A DNA stretch of 64,000 nt. Source: Rhodococcus sp. HNM0563 (GTDB lineage Bacteria > Actinomycetota > Actinomycetes > Mycobacteriales > Mycobacteriaceae). The translations under genes were made by a program, and so were the position numbers. The notes beneath the pieces were generated by a model. That model made no database searches and was not told where the DNA came from. It was given only the letters and a program-made list of their open reading frames with translations. The stretch covers positions 1 through 64,000 of the forward strand of contig NZ_JAASAF010000010.1 in the NCBI RefSeq assembly GCF_012726195.1. The letters run 5' to 3'. Below, piece after piece: positions 20,610 to 29,098 of this stretch (within the stretch, counting starts at the first letter, position 1; every line of letters starts with the position of its first letter).

Positions 20610-21005
20610 TCAACCGAGACGCGCGTCCAGTTCGCGTACCAGCTTCGCAGGAGCAGTCTCGCGGAACGACATGTCGATCAGTTCCGCAACCTCCTCCCAA
20701 TCCACCTCGCGGCGGTCGAGGTCGTACCCGATCCACCCCGACGGACCCAGATACATCGGCAGATACGTGTGGGGTTCACCGAGGAGGGCAAGCCGTTCGT
20801 CGCGGTCGGGCTTGACGATCAACGATCGGGGAAACGGGGCCCGGGTGTCCTTCTCGGAGCCGCCATAGACCGCGAACGAGGTCTTGGTGAAGAAGAACGG
20901 GCGACCGTGCGAGATCTTCTCGTGTGCGCCCGGGTATGCGAGAGCGAGGGTGCGCACCCGAGCCAGCAACGGATCCGTCTCGTCGAACATGATCGGATGC
21001 GGCAT
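20610..21005 (-). CDS. MmcQ/YjbR family protein
   Basis: 131 residues with the CyaY-like fold of the MmcQ/YjbR family, annotated as DNA-binding by homology. Recognisable elements are LALAYPGAHEKISHGRPFFF, the loop FAVYGG, and YLGPSGWIGYDL near the C-terminus. It lies nine bases downstream of the phosphotransferase gene on the same strand and may share its transcript. The physiological role is unknown. Confidence 0.82.
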   Translation of the reverse strand: MPHPIMFDETDPLLARVRTLALAYPGAHEKISHGRPFFFTKTSFAVYGGSEKDTRAPFPRSLIVKPDRDERLALLGEPHTYLPMYLGPSGWIGYDLDRREVDWEEVAELIDMSFRETAPAKLVRELDARLG

Positions 21006-21014
21006 GAATGTACC

Positions 21015-22035
21015 TTACCGTCGCAGAGCCGAAAGCCCCTCGCGGAGGAGGGGTTCCACAGCATCACCGAACGCACTGAAGCCGTCACCCACGGTCTGAC
21101 CCTGCAGGAACCGGAAATGAATGCCCTCGAGAATCACCGCGAGCTTGAAATAGGCCAGGCCGAGGTGAAAAGCCATCTCCGACAGGTTCCTGCCGCTCGC
21201 GTTCGCGTAGCGCGACAGCATCGCGTCCTCGCCGAGGAACCCCGGCGCACGCGATACGGTCGACACCGGCACTGGCCCGTCCCGGTCCGCGAGTTGTTGG
21301 TAGACCACGAGGAGCGCGACATCGGTGAGCGGATCGCCGAGCGTCGCCATCTCCCAATCCAGCACCGCCGCAACCTGATCACGTTCGTCGATGAGTGCGT
21401 TGTCGAGGCGGTAGTCGCCGTGCACGATCGCAGCGCCGCTCGCCGAAGGCAGCTGCTCGACCAGTAGCCGGTATAGCTCGTCGGCGCCGTCGAGCGTACG
21501 GCTCCGGGACGCATCGAGCTGAGTCTTCCATCGGTGAACCTGTCGTTCGAGGAAGCCCTCGGGCCGGCCGAAGTCCTCGAGCCCGACCGTCGCAGGCACC
21601 ACTGAGTGGAGTCTCGCCAGGGTGTCGATCGTCCGCTCGGAGATCGCACGCACCCGATCCTCCCCGAGCGGAGCGAGTTCCTCGGCAGTACGGAAGGGAG
21701 TGCCCGGGACGAGATCCATGAGGTAGAACGGTGCGCCGATGACCTCGGTGTCCGTGCACAGGAGATGAGTACGCGGCACAGGAACCTCGGTTCCTGCCAG
21801 CGCCGTGATCACGCGGTGCTCGCGTGCCATGTCGTGCGCGGTCTCCAGTACATGCCCGAGCGGTGGGCGCCGCAGGACCAGTTCCCGCTCGCCGTTGCTC
21901 ACGCCGTAGGTGAGGTTCGATCGCCCGCCACTGATGAGGCGGGCGGTCAGCGGCCCGTCGAGCAGACCGGGGGGCGGCGGTCTGCAGATGGGTGCGAAGT
22001 GCTGCGGTGTCCAGTCCTGCGGGGTCGGCGGTCAT
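21015..22035 (-). CDS. APH-type phosphotransferase family protein, apparent +1 frameshift near the N-terminus
   Basis: The main frame (21015-21902, 295 residues from an internal GTG) carries the aminoglycoside-phosphotransferase fold: Brenner motif IVHGDYRLDNALID and metal motif VLDWEMATLGDP, the branch often linked to acyl-CoA dehydrogenases. The expected start is the ATG at 22035, which has a perfect GGAGG site and encodes MTADPAGLDTAALRTHLQTA. That N-terminus is in a different frame. Reading across the C6 run (G6 on the plus strand, 21969-21974) as if it had one base fewer restores GLLDGPLTARLISGGRSNLT, including the nucleotide-binding glycine loop, and a protein of about 339 residues. This is either a real inactivating or phase-variable frameshift or a sequencing error. 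The substrate is unknown. Confidence 0.78.
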
Positions 22036-22185
22036 GAGGTCCTCCGCGGATTTCGGGGTGGGATTCGGCGGAACGTGGGAGAGAGCGTAGTCGCACTGAG
22101 TACACCTGTCTCCAGAAAGGCTAGCGGATTTCGGATTGCACGGAATAACTGGGTAAACCGAACTCGAGTGAGATAATGTCGCACC

Positions 22186-22803
22186 ATGCCCATATCGAAC
22201 GCACTGACGCACACGGCACTTCAGGACTCGCTCGCCTGCTTCGAGTCGCGTCGGATTCCGCTCGAAGGGCGCCGCCATGCCGCGGTCGTCATCGCTGTCC
22301 TGAACGACGATGCAGGCAAACCCGTCATGCCTCTGACCCGCAGGCCGACGAGATTACGTGCACATCCCGGCCAGTTCGCGCTCCCCGGCGGGCGACTCGA
22401 CCCCGGGGAGACGCCCGAGGAAGCAGCGCTGAGGGAACTGCACGAGGAGCTCGGACTCGACGCCGCGCCGAACTCCATCGTCGGGCGCCTCGACGACTAC
22501 GTCACCCGATCCGGATATGTGATGTCACCGTTCGTCGTGTGGTCCGACACGACGATCGCCGATCTGAAACCGAGCCCCGACGAGGTCGACGTCTTGTTCT
22601 CCGTCACGGAGGCCGAGTTGGACAGCGAGCCTCGATTCGTGGACATCCCTGAGTCGGACAAGCCGGTCATCCAGTGGCCGTTCCGTGGTCACCTCATTCA
22701 CGCACCCACCGCCGCAGTGGTCTACCAGTTCCGTGAAGTTGCCCTCCATGGTCGGCACACTCGTATCGACGGACTCGAGCAACCGGTGTTCGCATGGCGC
22801 TGA
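22186..22803 (+). CDS. Nudix hydrolase, CoA pyrophosphatase type
   Basis: 205 residues. The Nudix box is GRLDPGETPEEAALRELHEE with LGL, preceded by RLRAHPGQFALPGG, the UPF0035-like segment seen in coenzyme A pyrophosphatases. Predicted to hydrolyse CoA or acyl-CoA to phosphopantetheine and 3',5'-ADP. It is divergent from the phosphotransferase gene across a 150-bp gap. The substrate is inferred from the family. Confidence 0.87.
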   Translation: MPISNALTHTALQDSLACFESRRIPLEGRRHAAVVIAVLNDDAGKPVMPLTRRPTRLRAHPGQFALPGGRLDPGETPEEAALRELHEELGLDAAPNSIVGRLDDYVTRSGYVMSPFVVWSDTTIADLKPSPDEVDVLFSVTEAELDSEPRFVDIPESDKPVIQWPFRGHLIHAPTAAVVYQFREVALHGRHTRIDGLEQPVFAWR

Positions 22804-22878
22804 CCACCTCGCGGCGACCCCCACGGCCGGTGTGAAAAGGTTGGTGGACCGTACCGCGTAGACAAGACAGGGGGCACG

Positions 22879-23499
22879 ATGGGTGACGTGACGACTCCGG
22901 ACGACGTCCGCCCGGGTGCCGATCGCATCCTCACCATCCCGAACCTGCTCAGCTTCGTGCGGCTTCTCGGAATACCCCTGTTCCTCTACTTGATCCTCGT
23001 TGTCCACGCGGACGGCTGGGCGCTCGCGATCCTCTTCCTCAGCGGATTCACCGACTGGGCCGACGGCAAGCTCGCCCGCCTGCTCGACCAGGCGTCCCGG
23101 CTCGGCGCGCTGCTCGACCCCATGGTCGATCGGCTCTACATAGTCACCACGCTGCTCGCGTTGGTCGTGCGGGACGTCATCCCGTGGTGGATCGCCGCGA
23201 TCCTGGTCGGGCGCGAACTCGTGCTGGTCCCGACCCTCGCCGTATACCGGCGTCGGGGCATGCCCCCACCCGACGTTCTGTACCTGGGTAAAGGCGCGAC
23301 ATTCCTGCTCATGTGCGCATTGCCGCTGCTGCTGCTCGACCTGGCGCTACCCGCGACGTCCGTCGTGGCGCACCCACTCGGCTGGGCCGCCCTGATCTGG
23401 GGTTCGGCGCTCTACATCTGGACCGGGCTGCTCTACATCGGTCAGGCCGTATGGATCGCCCGTGCAGTGCCTCCGAACGAGGAGCGACCAGCCGAGTGA
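22879..23499 (+). CDS. pgsA2: CDP-alcohol phosphatidyltransferase (PgsA2/Rv1822-like)
   Basis: 206-residue integral membrane protein with about five or six helices. The diagnostic motif D(x2)DG(x2)AR(x8)G(x3)D(x3)D is intact (DWADGKLARLLDQASRLGAL then LDPMVDR, about residues 58-84). It transfers a phosphatidyl group from CDP-diacylglycerol to an alcohol; glycerol-3-phosphate or a related acceptor is likely but not proven. Gene order (then DUF881, sbp, DUF881, gcvH) matches Rv1822-Rv1826. The stop overlaps the next start (GTGA). Confidence 0.9.
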   Translation: MGDVTTPDDVRPGADRILTIPNLLSFVRLLGIPLFLYLILVVHADGWALAILFLSGFTDWADGKLARLLDQASRLGALLDPMVDRLYIVTTLLALVVRDVIPWWIAAILVGRELVLVPTLAVYRRRGMPPPDVLYLGKGATFLLMCALPLLLLDLALPATSVVAHPLGWAALIWGSALYIWTGLLYIGQAVWIARAVPPNEERPAE

Positions 23500-24359
23500 A
23501 TCGTCGCTGGGAACAGATCCCCCGGAACCCGGTCCCCTCGCTGCTCAAGTCGCTGCTCGAGGACCACCTCGATCCTGGTTACGGTGCCGCCGCCGAGGAC
23601 CGGGCAGCGGGTCGCGCTGCCGCATCGCCGGCACGCACCAGGGCCTGGCTCGTCATCGGCTGTATTCTTGCCGGTCTCGTTCTCGGTGCGGCCTACGCCG
23701 AGAACCTCGATCGTGAACCGGGAGCAGATCAGGCGCGCGCCGAGATTCTCGATTCGCTACGTACCAGTGAGGAACGCATCGCCACCCTCGTGGCCCGCCG
23801 CGATGAACTGACCGACACGGTCGAGCAGCGCAGCGCTGAACTGGTGGCCCACGATGCCGAGGGTGCGATGGCGCTCGACGCGCTGCGCGCAGCGCAGATC
23901 GCGGCTGCCGGCGTGCCTGTCGTCGGCCCCGGGATCACCGTCACCCTTTCCGATCCGACGGGTCGGCCGAACCTGTCGGACCCGTCGGTGCACGACACCG
24001 GCGACGCCGCGACCGTCCTCGACCGAGACCTGCAATCGGTGGTCAACGCACTGTGGGCAGGCGGTGCCGAGGCAGTGTCGGTCGGCGACGTGCGCATCGG
24101 ACCCGGCGTGACCGTCCGGCAGGCAGGGGGAGCGATGCTCGTCGACAACCGACCGGTGTTCTCGCCCTACGTCGTCTCCGCCGTCGGACCGCAGGCCCGG
24201 ATGCAGACGGATTTCGTGGTGAGCGACGCCTATCTCAGGCTCTCGGGAATCAAACAACTCTACGGGGTAGGTTTCACGATCGCCGAGGCAGGAGAGCTCG
24301 AACTGCCGGCAGCCACGGTACGTACAGTCGAATCGGCTCGGGAAGAGGGGAATCGGTGA
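23496..24359 (+). CDS. DUF881 membrane-anchored protein (Rv1823-like)
   Basis: 287 residues: cytosolic N-terminus of ~50 residues, one membrane helix (WLVIGCILAGLVLGAAYA), a coiled-coil stretch (RAEILDSLRTSEERIATLVA and following), then an extracytoplasmic DUF881 domain ending ELPAATVRTVESAREE. The GTG at 23496 is coupled to the phosphatidyltransferase. DUF881 proteins are structurally related to pilus or secretion components, but their role in Actinobacteria is unknown. It pairs with a second DUF881 gene, with the small basic protein between them. Confidence 0.87.
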   Translation: MNRRWEQIPRNPVPSLLKSLLEDHLDPGYGAAAEDRAAGRAAASPARTRAWLVIGCILAGLVLGAAYAENLDREPGADQARAEILDSLRTSEERIATLVARRDELTDTVEQRSAELVAHDAEGAMALDALRAAQIAAAGVPVVGPGITVTLSDPTGRPNLSDPSVHDTGDAATVLDRDLQSVVNALWAGGAEAVSVGDVRIGPGVTVRQAGGAMLVDNRPVFSPYVVSAVGPQARMQTDFVVSDAYLRLSGIKQLYGVGFTIAEAGELELPAATVRTVESAREEGNR

Positions 24360-24715
24360 AGCACCTTCGGCACGGTCAGGCGCTGTATGCGGTACTGGCA
24401 CTTGTGATCGGCATCGTAGCCGGAATCGTGTTCAGTCCCCAGGTACCCGACCTGGTTCAGCCGTACCTGCCGATAGCGGTGGTCGCTGCGCTCGATACGG
24501 TATTCGGTGGACTGCGTGCCTATCTGGACGACATTTTCGACGCGAAGGTCTTCGTCGTCTCCTTCGTGTTCAACGTCCTCGTCGCCGCACTCATCGTGTG
24601 GCTCGGGGACCAGCTCGGCGTGGGTACCCAGCTCTCGACCGCGGTCATCGTCGTCCTCGGGATCCGCATTTTCGGGAACGCGTCGGCCTTGCGCCGCAGA
24701 CTTTTCGGGGCGTGA
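24356..24715 (+). CDS. sbp: Small basic family protein (DUF1290, Rv1824-like)
   Basis: 119-residue membrane protein with three or four predicted helices (YAVLALVIGIVAGIVF; PYLPIAVVAALDTVFGGLRA; VVSFVFNVLVAALIVWLG) and the family segment GTQLSTAVIVVLGIRIFGNA. The GTG at 24356 overlaps the DUF881 stop. Together with the flanking DUF881 proteins it probably forms one membrane complex. The function is unknown; in Firmicutes sbp lies near divIVA and ftsZ. Confidence 0.88.
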   Translation: MKHLRHGQALYAVLALVIGIVAGIVFSPQVPDLVQPYLPIAVVAALDTVFGGLRAYLDDIFDAKVFVVSFVFNVLVAALIVWLGDQLGVGTQLSTAVIVVLGIRIFGNASALRRRLFGA

Positions 24716-24718
24716 GCG

Positions 24719-25456
24719 ATGGCCGAGGACACCTCCGGACACGCTCTGTCGGGCACGCCGGACTCCGGGCGCAAGCGCCGGGTGTACGCGGTGCTTGCAA
24801 TGTTGCTCGTCGCCCTGCTCGGCACGGCTATCGCCACCCAGGTGAAGAATACCGAGACGGGAGACACTCTCGACTCCGCCCGCCCCGCCGACCTGCTCGT
24901 GCTCCTCGACAGCCTCAACCGACGCGAGGCGGCGCTGCGGCAAGAGATCACAGGCCTCGAGCGCACTCTCGAAGGATTCGAGCAGAACGGTTCGGATGCC
25001 GCTCTGTCCGAAGCCCGTGCTCGTCTGCAGAACCTGTCGATCCAGCTGGGTACGGTTCCCGCGTCGGGGCCGGGTGTCGTCCTGACGATCGACGACCCGC
25101 TCGACGGAGTCGGCTCCGAGGTCGTCCTCGACACGATTCAGGAACTCCGTGCGGCGGGTGCGGACACCATGCAGATCGCCGGAGCCGACGGGACAGCGGT
25201 GCGCATCGGCGTCGATTCGTGGTTCGGAGGGCAGGGCGGCGATATCACTGTCGACGATCGAAATCTCCCGGCGCCCTATACGGTTACTGCTATCGGGGAC
25301 GGGCCGACGCTCGCTGCGGCGTTGAACATCCCCGGCGGTGTGGTGGATACGGTCGCTCGCCGCGGTGGAACTTTGACTGTCGAGCAGTTGTCGCAGGTCG
25401 AGGTGCCCGCCTTGCGGGAAATCGAGCCGCGCCAATACGCTCAGCCAGGAAACTGA
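24719..25456 (+). CDS. DUF881 membrane-anchored protein (Rv1825-like)
   Basis: 245 residues. An N-terminal membrane helix (VYAVLAMLLVALLGTAIATQ) is followed by a coiled coil (about 55-110) and the DUF881 domain (GPGVVLTIDDPLDG, then EVVLDTIQELRAAGADTMQI). It is a paralog of the gene at 23496 with the same layout but a shorter N-terminus. The ATG lies four bases after the sbp stop. Likely a partner of the other DUF881 protein and Sbp; no enzymatic motif is seen. Confidence 0.87.
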   Translation: MAEDTSGHALSGTPDSGRKRRVYAVLAMLLVALLGTAIATQVKNTETGDTLDSARPADLLVLLDSLNRREAALRQEITGLERTLEGFEQNGSDAALSEARARLQNLSIQLGTVPASGPGVVLTIDDPLDGVGSEVVLDTIQELRAAGADTMQIAGADGTAVRIGVDSWFGGQGGDITVDDRNLPAPYTVTAIGDGPTLAAALNIPGGVVDTVARRGGTLTVEQLSQVEVPALREIEPRQYAQPGN

Positions 25457-25499
25457 AACAGACGTTCGTGCCGAATCGTCGCCCCCGAAAGGAACTGCC

Positions 25500-25904
25500 G
25501 TGAGTGAGTTCGAGACGCCCGCCGATCTGCGATACACCGCGGAGCACGAGTGGGTCCAGCGGACTGGGGCGACCACCGCCCGGATCGGTATCACCGACTA
25601 CGCTCAATCCCAGCTCGGTGATGTGGTGTTCGTGCAGTTGCCCGACACCGGATCCGCCCTCGCTGCAGGCGATTCGTTCGGTGAGGTCGAATCCACCAAG
25701 AGTGTCTCGGATGTCTATGCGCCCTTTGCCGCAACGGTCGTGGCGGTGAACGGCGACCTCGAGGCGAGCCCCGAGTTGGTCAACAGCGCGCCGTATGCAG
25801 AAGGGTGGCTGATCGATATCGAATCGAGTAGCGAGTCGGATCTCGACGCTGCCTTGGAACGGACCCTCGACGCCGCCGGATACAGAACGATCACAGAAGG
25901 ATGA
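25500..25904 (+). CDS. gcvH: Glycine cleavage system H protein
   Basis: 134-residue lipoyl carrier that shuttles the aminomethyl group between the P, T and L proteins of the glycine cleavage system. The start LRYTAEHEWV and the lipoylation site Lys in VESTKSVSDVYAP are standard. The GTG at 25500 follows a GAAAGGA site. It precedes garA, and gcvP lies 3.2 kb further on under a glycine riboswitch. gcvT is not in the window. Confidence 0.96.
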   Translation: MSEFETPADLRYTAEHEWVQRTGATTARIGITDYAQSQLGDVVFVQLPDTGSALAAGDSFGEVESTKSVSDVYAPFAATVVAVNGDLEASPELVNSAPYAEGWLIDIESSSESDLDAALERTLDAAGYRTITEG

Positions 25905-26056
25905 GATCCCCTGGGTGACGTAACCGCGACTACCTGCACCAGGGGCATGCGCAGGGTACGGTCGGGTATGGCGTGTGCCGTGTCCGACCGTGGTGGTGGC
26001 GAACGAATGACGATCGTCCGGGACCACCCGGACTATCGAACGGATAAGGAGAAACG

Positions 26057-26521
26057 GTGAGCGAGAACGGCAACGCGGGCTACGAAGAGACCCCAGCGGA
26101 AACCACTTCGGTGTTTCGTGCCGACTTCCTGAACGAATTGGAGAACACCGGCGCGGCTGCGACGACCGAAGCACCGGTCTCGGGAGTCGAAGGTCTTCCG
26201 GCCGGGGCGGCCCTGCTCGTCGTCAAGCGCGGTCCCAACGCGGGGTCGCGATTCCTGCTCGACCAGCCCACCACGTCCGCCGGACGACACCCCGACAGCG
26301 ACATCTTCCTCGATGATGTCACTGTCAGCCGTCGTCACGCAGAGTTCCGCCAGGACGACGGCGAGTTCCAGGTCGTCGATGTGGGAAGCCTCAATGGCAC
26401 CTACGTCAATCGTGAGCCCGTCGACTCGGCAGTACTCGCGAATGGCGACGAGGTCCAGATCGGAAAGTTCCGTCTGGTGTTCTTGACAGGCCCGCGGGGC
26501 ACTCAGGGCGCAGGTAGCTGA
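26057..26521 (+). CDS. garA: GarA, FHA-domain regulator of glutamate/2-oxoglutarate metabolism
   Basis: 154 residues. The N-terminal ETTSVFRAD motif (Thr16/Thr17) is the known PknB/PknG phosphorylation site of GarA/OdhI. The C-terminal FHA domain has GRHPDSDIFL, VSRRHAEF and LNGTYVNR. Unphosphorylated GarA inhibits 2-oxoglutarate dehydrogenase and glutamate dehydrogenase; phosphorylation makes the FHA domain bind its own tail and switches inhibition off. The GTG at 26057 has an AAGGAG site. The 152-bp gap upstream suggests its own promoter. Its stop overlaps the ftsR start. Confidence 0.96.
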   Translation: MSENGNAGYEETPAETTSVFRADFLNELENTGAAATTEAPVSGVEGLPAGAALLVVKRGPNAGSRFLLDQPTTSAGRHPDSDIFLDDVTVSRRHAEFRQDDGEFQVVDVGSLNGTYVNREPVDSAVLANGDEVQIGKFRLVFLTGPRGTQGAGS

Positions 26522-27258
26522 TGACCGCTGCCCGCCAGCCGGCGCCGGCAGGTATGTCGATCGGGTCCGTACTCGATCGACTCCGCCCGGAGTTCCCGGA
26601 CGTGACGATCTCGAAGATCAGATTTCTCGAAGCCGAAGGACTGATCAGTCCGGAGCGCACACCGTCGGGTTACCGGCGGTTCTCGATCGCGGACTGTGAG
26701 CGACTCCGGTACGTGCTCACCGCGCAGCGCGATCAGTACCTCCCGCTGAAGGTGATCAAGGAACAGCTCGAGGCGATCGACCGTGGTGCCGCAACGGTGG
26801 GAGCCGTCGAAACTCGCCCCAAGCGACCGCGCCAGCTCGCGGTCGCGCGGGGCGAGGTTTCTCCCGAGGACCTTCGTACCGACCGCCAGATCCGAGTGAG
26901 TCGAGACGACCTCTGTGAACGGGCCGGCATCGACACCGTGTTCCTCACCGAGCTGGTGGGCGCGGGGCTCCTCACGCCGGGTGCGGCAGGCTTCTTCGAC
27001 GACGATGCGGTATTGCTGGCGCGGACAGCGAAGGCAATGTCCCGGTTCGGACTGGAAGTCCGGCACCTACGCGCGTTCAAATTGGCGGCAGACCGCGAAG
27101 CGGGCCTCGTCGCCCAGATCGCCGGTCCTGTCGCCAAGGGACGCGATGCAGGGGCCCGGGAACGCGCCGAAGAGATGGTTCGTGAGTTGGCTGCGCTGTC
27201 TCTGACGTTGCATACATGCCTCGTCAAGTCGGCGGTGCAGGGGTCACTCGATCGTTGA
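26521..27258 (+). CDS. ftsR: MerR-family regulator FtsR (Rv1828-like)
   Basis: 245 residues. The N-terminal MerR winged helix-turn-helix is SIGSVLDRLRPEFPDVTISK then IRFLEAEGLISPERTPSGYR (about 13-52). A long C-terminal helical domain includes MSRFGLEVRHLRAFKLAADR. It matches Rv1828; the corynebacterial ortholog FtsR activates ftsZ. The ATG overlaps the garA stop, so it is co-translated with garA. Confidence 0.92.
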   Translation: MTAARQPAPAGMSIGSVLDRLRPEFPDVTISKIRFLEAEGLISPERTPSGYRRFSIADCERLRYVLTAQRDQYLPLKVIKEQLEAIDRGAATVGAVETRPKRPRQLAVARGEVSPEDLRTDRQIRVSRDDLCERAGIDTVFLTELVGAGLLTPGAAGFFDDDAVLLARTAKAMSRFGLEVRHLRAFKLAADREAGLVAQIAGPVAKGRDAGARERAEEMVRELAALSLTLHTCLVKSAVQGSLDR

Positions 27259-27329
27259 CCTCGATCGTCGAGGTAGCCCTGCAGCGGTATTGCGCACGAG
27301 AAGCGGTGGGTCTTCGGGTTTCGGGCACC

Positions 27330-27357
27330 TGACGTACACGAACGAGCGCACTAGAAT
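27330..27357 (+). promoter_or_regulatory. Promoter of the DUF151 nuclease gene
   Basis: TGACGT (27330-27335), a 16-base spacer, then TAGAAT (27352-27357). This is a good sigma-A-type promoter about 58 bases before the ATG at 27416. Confidence 0.55.
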
Positions 27358-27415
27358 TCAGGCAGTACGTGTCAGCGACCACGCGACTGACAGGCACCGG
27401 GACGGAGGCGCCGTT

Positions 27416-27889
27416 ATGAGCGAGATGAGGATCGTCGGTATCCGAGTCGAGCAACCCCAGAACCAGCCTGTCCTTCTGCTGCGCGAAGCAGAGGGCGAGC
27501 GGTACCTACCGATCTGGATCGGTCAGATGGAGGCGACCGCCATTGCGCTGGAACAGCAGGGAGTGGAGCCGGCCCGGCCGCTCACGCACGATCTGATCAA
27601 GAATCTTCTCGACGCGTTCGGTCACGCCCTCCTCGAGGTCCGGATAGTGGATCTTCAGGAGGGTACGTTCTACGCCGATCTCCTCTTCGAAGGGGAGATG
27701 CGGGTCTCGTGTCGTCCTTCGGACGCAGTTGCCGTCGCGTTGCGCACCGGTGCACCGGTATTTGCCGAGGAATCAGTTCTGGCGGAAGCGGGCCTCGCGA
27801 TGCCTGAGGAGAAGGAAGACGAGGTCGAGAAGTTCAAGGAATTCCTCGAATCGGTCTCGCCCGACGACTTCAAGGCAACAGACGGCTGA
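27416..27889 (+). CDS. Bifunctional nuclease family protein (DUF151, Rv1829-like)
   Basis: 157 residues. DUF151 core: PVLLLREAEGERYLPIWIGQ then MEATAIALEQQGVEPARPLT, and the C-terminal SCRPSDAVAVALRTGAPVFA. An acidic UVR-like helical tail ends the protein. Family members have been called bifunctional DNase/RNase on the basis of plant and Thermotoga homologs; activity in Actinobacteria is not established to my knowledge. The ATG at 27416 has a GGAGG site; the open frame upstream overlaps the promoter, so it was not used. Confidence 0.9.
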   Translation: MSEMRIVGIRVEQPQNQPVLLLREAEGERYLPIWIGQMEATAIALEQQGVEPARPLTHDLIKNLLDAFGHALLEVRIVDLQEGTFYADLLFEGEMRVSCRPSDAVAVALRTGAPVFAEESVLAEAGLAMPEEKEDEVEKFKEFLESVSPDDFKATDG

Positions 27890-28139
27890 TCTGCTCGTCG
27901 CGCCGACGGGTCGGGTCGAAGTTGTTCGACGACGCACCGCGACGAACCCGTGTATCGTCGAACGTTACTTTCCGAGTCGGCGTGTTGCTGCTCGACCTGA
28001 ATCACACAGGGCGTACGCTTGGTTGATCCGTTACGGGACAAGTCGGGTGAACCGGGGGATGTACGGGATCGGATGCGGAGGGGATCCGCCTGGTCCGTGG
28101 TGGCGAGGGACAACGGGGCGCGCGAGAGGAAGTCACAAA

Positions 28140-28766
28140 GTGCGAGATCGGCCGCAAGGACAGCAACTCGGTGCCGGCACCGGCGATCGCGTGGCTCCGG
28201 TACCGGTATCGGACACTTCCGAGGATCTGCAGCCGGGGCTGTTTCCCGACAACTCGGTCCCCGATGAACTTGTCGGCTATCGGGTCCCGATCGCGTGCCA
28301 GATTGCGGGTATCAGCTACCGTCAGCTCGACTACTGGGCGCGAACCAATCTGGTAGTGCCTTCGATCAGGAGCGCGGCGGGTTCCGGAAGCCAACGGCTG
28401 TACTCGTTCAAGGACATTTTGGTCCTCAAGATAGTCAAGCGCCTTCTCGATACCGGCGTCTCGCTGCAGAACATTCGCGTGGCGGTCGACCACCTCCGGA
28501 GCCGTGGCGTACGGGACCTGGCCAAGATCACCCTTTTCTCCGACGGCACCACTGTCTACGAATGCACATCCCCGGAAGAGGTCGTCGACCTGCTTCAAGG
28601 CGGGCAAGGTGTGTTCGGTATCGCAGTCAGTGGGGCAGTCCGGGAATTGACGGGCAGTATCGCGGACTTCCCGGCCGAGCGCGCAGAGGGATACGACGTC
28701 GAAGAGAAGCCCGAGGACGAACTGGCTTCCCGCCGTCGAAACCGCATCAACCGCCGCATCGGATAG
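28140..28766 (+). CDS. MerR-family regulator (Rv1830/ResR-like)
   Basis: 208 residues. A disordered ~40-residue N-terminus precedes the MerR helix-turn-helix VPIACQIAGISYRQLDYWAR then TNLVVPSIRSAAGSGSQRLY. The effector/dimer part has TVYECTSPEEVVDLLQGGQG. The C-terminus ASRRRNRINRR is basic. It is very close to Rv1830, linked in mycobacteria to growth and division timing (ResR/McdR). The GTG at 28140 follows a GAGAGGA site; the frame is open far upstream but overlaps the DUF151 gene. The 250-bp gap before it carries TATCGT (27953-27958) and TACTTT -10-like elements and a small GTCGAA/TTCGAC hairpin. Confidence 0.9.
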   Translation: MRDRPQGQQLGAGTGDRVAPVPVSDTSEDLQPGLFPDNSVPDELVGYRVPIACQIAGISYRQLDYWARTNLVVPSIRSAAGSGSQRLYSFKDILVLKIVKRLLDTGVSLQNIRVAVDHLRSRGVRDLAKITLFSDGTTVYECTSPEEVVDLLQGGQGVFGIAVSGAVRELTGSIADFPAERAEGYDVEEKPEDELASRRRNRINRRIG

Positions 28767-28775
28767 GGCGTATGT

Positions 28776-28794
28776 CACCCTCCGGAAGAGGGTG
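28776..28794 (+). terminator. Short hairpin between the ResR-like gene and the glycine riboswitch
   Basis: CACCCTC (28776-28782) pairs with GAGGGTG (28788-28794) around CGGAA. There is no T-run, so its strength is doubtful. It overlaps the expected -35 region of the riboswitch promoter. Confidence 0.4.
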
Positions 28795-28834
28795 GACTCG
28801 ATCGGCCCGCTCGTGCTCTAGAATCGGTATGCGT

Positions 28835-29045
28835 CGCCGTCCCGCGGGAGAGCCCCGGACCAACATGTCCGGGCGCCGAAGGAGCAGCACCTCCCCGTCA
28901 ATCTCTCAGGCACCCAGGACCGCGTGAGCTACGACGTCTCTGGAAAGTGGTGGGAGCACCCACCCGCCCACGGGGAAAGGTTCGCCGACCAGGACCGAAT
29001 CTCTCAGGCGCTCGCCTCGCGAGCTCAGGACAGAGGGGGAGGAAC
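28835..29045 (+). promoter_or_regulatory. Tandem glycine riboswitch controlling gcvP
   Basis: Two consecutive glycine aptamers are visible. The first (about 28838-28924) has GCGGGAGAGC, GCCGAAGGAGCA, CTCCCC and AATCTCTCAGGCACCCAGGA. The second (about 28925-29041) has GTCTCTGGAAAG, ACGGGGAAAGG, GCCGACCAGGACC, GAATCTCTCAGGC and CAGAGGGGG. This is the classical cooperative tandem arrangement. A TAGAAT -10 at 28819-28824 starts the transcript just upstream. No strong terminator lies between the second aptamer and the gcvP ATG at 29099, so control is probably through translation or an anti-sequestering fold that frees the GGGAG site when glycine is bound (an ON switch in known cases). Confidence 0.93.
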
Positions 29046-29098
29046 CGCCCGTGCCGACCGCGCACGTGCGAACCTCGCCGACCAGCCTGGGAGCTGCG

